This document shows positions 60,531 to 64,000 of a stretch of DNA of 64,000 nt, in pieces; positions within the stretch are counted from its first letter, which is position 1; the number at the start of each line of letters is the position of its first letter. A program made the position numbers and the translations under genes. The stretch covers positions 1 to 64,000 of the forward strand of contig JAILCP010000006.1 in the NCBI GenBank assembly GCA_024680055.1, in the 5' to 3' direction. Origin of the DNA: Lachnospiraceae bacterium. GTDB taxonomy: Bacteria; Bacillota; Clostridia; Lachnospirales; Lachnospiraceae. Below the pieces are notes generated by a model. That model did no database searches and had not been told where the DNA came from. It was given only the letters and a program-made list of their open reading frames with translations.

Positions 60531-61853
60531 ATGAAAAACAGAGTAATAAAGCCACTTCTTATGATATCTTTGGCAGGATGCATGGTATTATCCATGACAG
60601 GATGTTCCCAAAAGAAGGACAACGCATCACAGAAAGACACTGCCACTGCCACAGGAGATGCCTGGGAAGATGAGGAAGAAAAGCAGTATGAGTACCACGA
60701 AAGCGGTATGGAAAACGATAAGGAGGAATCCGTTTATGTTTTGGCAAAAACCGACGGTACACCAAGAAAAATCACCGTTACCGAAGCATTGAAAAATCCC
60801 GGAAAGGACAAGAAAATAGAGGACTACACCCTTTTAACCCATATTAAAAATAAAGAGGGGGACGAGGCCTATAAGGACCTTGGAGATGGAAATCTTCAGT
60901 GGGAAAATCACGGAGATGATGTGCATTATGAAGGCACTGCAGACCCGGAAAAACAGCTTCCCCTCACCGTGAAAGTGACCTATTATCTCAATGGGAAAAA
61001 GGTGAAAGGCTCTGATTTGGCAGGTAAAAGCGGCAAGGTAAAAATCCGTTTTGACTACACCAACAATACAAAAAAAGGAAATTCCATCACACCGTTTATG
61101 GCAGTGACCGGTATGACCTTTGACGGAGAAAAAGTGAGTCATATCAAAGTGAAAAACGGAAAAGCCACCTATATGGATGGCGACTACGTGGTATACGGAT
61201 GTGCCCTTCCGGGCGTAAAAGACATTATGAAATTTGATTCCATGGACATTACCAAGGATAAGGACATTGACATTCCGGAGTACCTTGAGGTGAGCATGGA
61301 CGCCAAGGAATTTGCCCTGGATTTTTCAGCCACCATGTTTTCCAACGGATTTTTAGACGACGAAGATAACGATTTGGCCGATCAGCTTTCGGACATGGCA
61401 GATGAAATCATGGATTCCACATCCACCACTTCGTCCATGAAAAGCAGCCTGAATAAGCTAAAAAAAGCAGGCAAAGACCTGTACAGCGGTGCCAAAGACC
61501 TAAACGAAGGTCTAAAACAGCTCAACGACACCGTGGCAGAAATGGCAGAGGTCAATCCTCAAATGGAAGAATTGTCAAAATCCGTAGCAGCCCTTGCCAA
61601 AGGCAGTGAAAGCCTGGCCACCGGGGTAAAAGAATACACCGGCGGTGTAAACAAAGCCATGGATAAAATCCAAAGCTCCGCATCCGGTAAAAGCAGTGAG
61701 TATCAAGATAAGGCGAAGGAACTGCGAAGCATTGCAAAGAAAATCAAAAAGATGCAGAAAAACGACAAGGACTACGAAAATTTTGCCGGCATCAAAAAAG
61801 GTCAGACAGGCAGCGTTTCCTTCATTATAGAAACAGACGAAATTACCAAATAG
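60531..61853 (+). CDS. Surface lipoprotein with coiled-coil/YhgE-like C terminus
   Basis: 440 residues. Lipobox LSMTGCSQ (Cys about 25) follows a signal segment, so it is anchored outside. The C-terminal part (about 300-420) repeats Leu-Gly-Ala spacing (LYSGAKDLNEGLKQLNDTVA, SLATGVKEYTGGVNK) of the YhgE/Pip coiled-coil type, and the middle is beta-rich with KVTYYLNGKKVKGS. It is the third gene of the operon, 13 bases after the permease, and may act as an accessory or adaptor subunit (inference). Confidence 0.78.
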   Translation: MKNRVIKPLLMISLAGCMVLSMTGCSQKKDNASQKDTATATGDAWEDEEEKQYEYHESGMENDKEESVYVLAKTDGTPRKITVTEALKNPGKDKKIEDYTLLTHIKNKEGDEAYKDLGDGNLQWENHGDDVHYEGTADPEKQLPLTVKVTYYLNGKKVKGSDLAGKSGKVKIRFDYTNNTKKGNSITPFMAVTGMTFDGEKVSHIKVKNGKATYMDGDYVVYGCALPGVKDIMKFDSMDITKDKDIDIPEYLEVSMDAKEFALDFSATMFSNGFLDDEDNDLADQLSDMADEIMDSTSTTSSMKSSLNKLKKAGKDLYSGAKDLNEGLKQLNDTVAEMAEVNPQMEELSKSVAALAKGSESLATGVKEYTGGVNKAMDKIQSSASGKSSEYQDKAKELRSIAKKIKKMQKNDKDYENFAGIKKGQTGSVSFIIETDEITK

Positions 61854-61882
61854 TAAAAGAAATGTGTACATAGTTGACGAAG

Positions 61883-61925
61883 CTCAGGATTAAGGATACC
61901 ATTACCTTAACCTGAGTTTTCTTTT
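61883..61925 (+). terminator. Terminator after the ABC operon
   Basis: CTCAGG and TTAAGG pair with CCTTAA and CCTGAG around ATACCATTA, followed by TTTTCTTTTT. Confidence 0.93.
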
Positions 61926-61938
61926 TGAAGGAGGTTCT

Positions 61939-63270
61939 ATGGCAATACAGCTATCCGATCATTTCACATATAAAAAGTTATTGAGATTCGTTTTACCATC
62001 CATCGGCATGATGATTTTTACATCGATTTACGGAGTGGTAGACGGATTTTTTGTTTCCAATTATGCAGGGGACTTACCCTTTGCCTCCATTAATCTCATC
62101 ATGCCCTTTATCATGATTTTGTCCGGTGTGGGATTTATGATGGGCACCGGAGGAACAGCCCTTGTGGCCAAGCGCCTTGGGGAAGGAAACGAAAAGGAAG
62201 CCAACGAGACTTTTTCCCTGCTGGTGTATTCCGTCGTTGCTTTCGGCATTGTAATTACCATTATCGGAGAACTTTTGCTGAAAAAAGTAGCTATCCTGCT
62301 TGGGGCCAATGCCCAGATGCTGCCATATTGTTTGCAGTACGGAAGAATCATTTTATGCAGTACCACCGGCTTTATGCTGCAAAATATGTTTCAAAGTTTT
62401 TTAATCACTGCAGAACGACCAAAAATCGGTTTTATGCTTACCTGTCTTGCCGGCTGTACCAACATTGTGCTGGACGCCATTTTGGTAGCGATTCTTGGTT
62501 ATGGAGTGGTGGGTGCCGCAATTGCCACCATTACTACAGAAACCATCGGCGGCCTTGTGCCTTTTATCTATTTCCTGTTACCAAACAGCACGAAGCTACG
62601 CCTTGGCAAAACCCGTTTTATGGTCAATGATTTATGGAAGGCAAGTTCCAACGGAGTATCCGAGTTTATGACCAATATTTCCATGTCCGTGGTAAACGCC
62701 TGCTACAATTTCCAATTAATGCGACTGGCAGGCTCTGACGGCGTATCCGCCTACGGGGTTATTATGTACGTCAGCTTTATTTTTGCCGCCACCTTTATTG
62801 GTTATGCCATCGGAACGGCACCAATCATCGGCTACAATTACGGAGCCCAGAATCATACCGAACTGAAAAACATTTTCTCAAAAAGCTTAAAAATCATCGG
62901 CAGTGTTGCCCTTGTTATGACCGCAGCCGGTGCCCTTTTAGCCCATCCGCTGGCGGCGCTTTATGTAGGCTATGACAAAGAACTGATGGAATTAACCGAG
63001 ATTGCCCTTCGCATTTATTGCCTGTGCTTTTTGATCATGGGCTTTAACATATTTGGGTCTTCCTTTTTTACCGCTTTAAACAACGGAAAGGTTTCCGCAG
63101 CCATATCTTTTTTCAGAACCTTTTTGTTCCAGATCATCATGGTATTTTTGCTCCCTATGCTTTTTGGAGTCTATGGCATCTGGTTTTCCGTGGTGGTGGC
63201 TGAGGCCTTATCATTGATGATTACCGTATTTTTCTTTGTAAGAAATCGAAAACGTTATCATTATATATAG
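61939..63270 (+). CDS. MATE-family efflux transporter
   Basis: 443 residues, about twelve spans. The start segment LRFVLPSIGMMIFTSIYGVV and DGFFVSNYAGDLPFASIN are of the MepA/DinF-like branch. GGAGG is ideally placed. The third MATE pump of the window; it shares only family features with those at 13074 and 55008. It is followed by a possible promoter for the dehydrogenase, so it is a single-gene unit. Confidence 0.92.
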   Translation: MAIQLSDHFTYKKLLRFVLPSIGMMIFTSIYGVVDGFFVSNYAGDLPFASINLIMPFIMILSGVGFMMGTGGTALVAKRLGEGNEKEANETFSLLVYSVVAFGIVITIIGELLLKKVAILLGANAQMLPYCLQYGRIILCSTTGFMLQNMFQSFLITAERPKIGFMLTCLAGCTNIVLDAILVAILGYGVVGAAIATITTETIGGLVPFIYFLLPNSTKLRLGKTRFMVNDLWKASSNGVSEFMTNISMSVVNACYNFQLMRLAGSDGVSAYGVIMYVSFIFAATFIGYAIGTAPIIGYNYGAQNHTELKNIFSKSLKIIGSVALVMTAAGALLAHPLAALYVGYDKELMELTEIALRIYCLCFLIMGFNIFGSSFFTALNNGKVSAAISFFRTFLFQIIMVFLLPMLFGVYGIWFSVVVAEALSLMITVFFFVRNRKRYHYI

Positions 63271-63284
63271 CAAAATGATATAAT
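63255..63284 (+). promoter_or_regulatory. Promoter of the terminal alcohol dehydrogenase
   Basis: TTATCA (63255-63260), 18-base spacer, TATAAT (63279-63284), overlapping the end of the MATE gene. Confidence 0.6.
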
Positions 63285-63309
63285 TAAAAAAAAGAAAGGG
63301 GAGATGGTG

Positions 63310-64000
63310 ATGTCACACAACGTGGATCGTTTCAAACAATTTGGTATGAGTATGGTACTTGTGGCAGCCTCCGGCATGGGACCGAAAGTAGTCAGCAAAC
63401 CGGGTTGCCTTATGGATATTCCGATGAAATTAAAAGAGAAAAAAATCAACAAAGTTTTGGTTACCACAACCCCCGGCTTTATTAAGCGCGGTACTTTGCA
63501 AGGATTTTTTGATGCTGTGAAAGCTCAGGGAATCCAGATGACTCTCTACAGTTCCGTGGTTCCGGACCCGACCGTGGAGTGTGTGGAAGAAGTGGTTAAA
63601 GCATACAAAGAAGGCAACTGTCAGGCTATGGTTGCCATCGGCGGCGGCTCCGTTATGGACTGTACCAAAATCGCAGGTGCCAGAATTGTTCGTCCCAACA
63701 TGAGCGTTAGAGACATGAAAGGCACTTTAAAAATCAACAAAAAGTTGCCGCTTTTTATCGCGGTGCCTACCACAGCCGGAACCGGCTCTGAAGCCACTGC
63801 AGCTGCAGTTATCACGGACACTGTGGATGGTGTTCATTATAAGTATCCCATCAGCGATTTAAAGCTGCTTCCCCATTACGCTTATCTGGACGCAGACTTA
63901 ACCCTGGGATTGCCGCCTTTTATTACAGCCACCACAGGTATGGACGCCCTAACCCACGCAGTGGAAGCCTACACCAACAAATTTGCTTCCCCAAAAACCG
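63310..64000 (+). CDS. Iron-containing alcohol dehydrogenase, N-terminal part (runs off the window)
   Basis: 230 residues in frame from ATG 63310, with AAGGGGAG ahead; ATG 63304 is an alternative start two codons earlier. The nucleotide-binding IGGGSVMDCTKIAGAR and TTAGTGSEATAAAV are typical of group III Fe-dependent alcohol dehydrogenases, as is ATTGMDALTHAVEAYT, which holds metal ligands. The rest of the gene, with the other ligand histidines, lies beyond 64000. It is not a close copy of the enzyme at 29721: the N-terminal region differs. Confidence 0.9.
   Translation, partial: MSHNVDRFKQFGMSMVLVAASGMGPKVVSKPGCLMDIPMKLKEKKINKVLVTTTPGFIKRGTLQGFFDAVKAQGIQMTLYSSVVPDPTVECVEEVVKAYKEGNCQAMVAIGGGSVMDCTKIAGARIVRPNMSVRDMKGTLKINKKLPLFIAVPTTAGTGSEATAAAVITDTVDGVHYKYPISDLKLLPHYAYLDADLTLGLPPFITATTGMDALTHAVEAYTNKFASPKT

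Noticed and set aside
1..64000. Prophage, insertion sequences or integrated elements
   Set aside because: No integrase, transposase, phage structural gene or terminal repeats were seen; gene content and spacing look like ordinary chromosome.

Overview
The window looks like chromosomal DNA of a low-to-moderate GC, strictly anaerobic Firmicute, most likely a gut or rumen Lachnospiraceae (Clostridia). The case rests on a short-form HisG with HisZ, an anaerobic ribonucleotide reductase activase, a split cobalamin MetH, iron-containing alcohol dehydrogenases, flavodoxins, MATE pumps, Gram-positive lipoproteins, strong AGGAGG-type ribosome sites and many intrinsic terminators. No phage, insertion sequence, CRISPR array, rRNA or tRNA was found. 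The species was inferred from protein character, not from a marker gene.

Left part (1-8458): the tail of nrdG, then a complete histidine operon hisZGDCBHAF-hisIE with tight or overlapping junctions. It is followed by a 760-base gene-free stretch that holds a probable structured non-coding RNA with its own promoter and terminator, and three palindromic elements built on one small conserved hairpin. Next (8459-16619): an EamA exporter, a cytosolic chemoreceptor, an MntE-like CDF metal exporter, a thioesterase/hydrolase/MATE group preceded by a perfect CIRCE element, and a transmembrane chemoreceptor.

Middle part (16620-40203): a copper module (CopA with a C-terminal CopZ-like domain that has its own internal start signal, CsoR, and a CsoR operator inside the promoter), a flavin/pyridoxamine-oxidase-like protein, a Nif11-like small protein overlapping a C_GCAxxG_C_C redox protein and followed by sbcDC, a set of single-gene units (Sel1, zinc ribbon, secreted protein, MBL, HD, HAD, flavodoxins, butanol dehydrogenase), then metNIQ with a methyltransferase-like URO-D protein under a palindrome-bearing attenuated leader, a GGDEF enzyme, a ProX-type deacylase, a beta-helix surface protein and a MerR regulator.

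Right part (40204-64000): the aromatic amino-acid operon pheA-aroB-aroC-aroQ-aroA-tyrA-aroF, governed by a ribosome-mediated attenuator (leader peptide rich in Phe, Tyr and Trp) and starting from a 19-base-spacer promoter next to the divergent MerR gene. With no terminator seen, the same strand continues into an SDR, metF, the MetH activation protein, metH, a phosphatase and a nuclease lipoprotein. Then come a membrane protein, a Xaa-Pro peptidase, a MATE pump, a cytidylate-kinase-like protein, four 74-bp tandem repeats, an ABC transporter operon with a palindromic operator over its -10, another MATE pump, and a truncated iron alcohol dehydrogenase.

The most interesting features are regulatory: the aromatic attenuator with a MerR-type promoter, the internal CopZ start within copA, CIRCE in front of a thioesterase, the unassigned structured RNA and the palindrome/attenuator leader of metNIQ. 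All RNA structures and promoters were read by eye without folding software.
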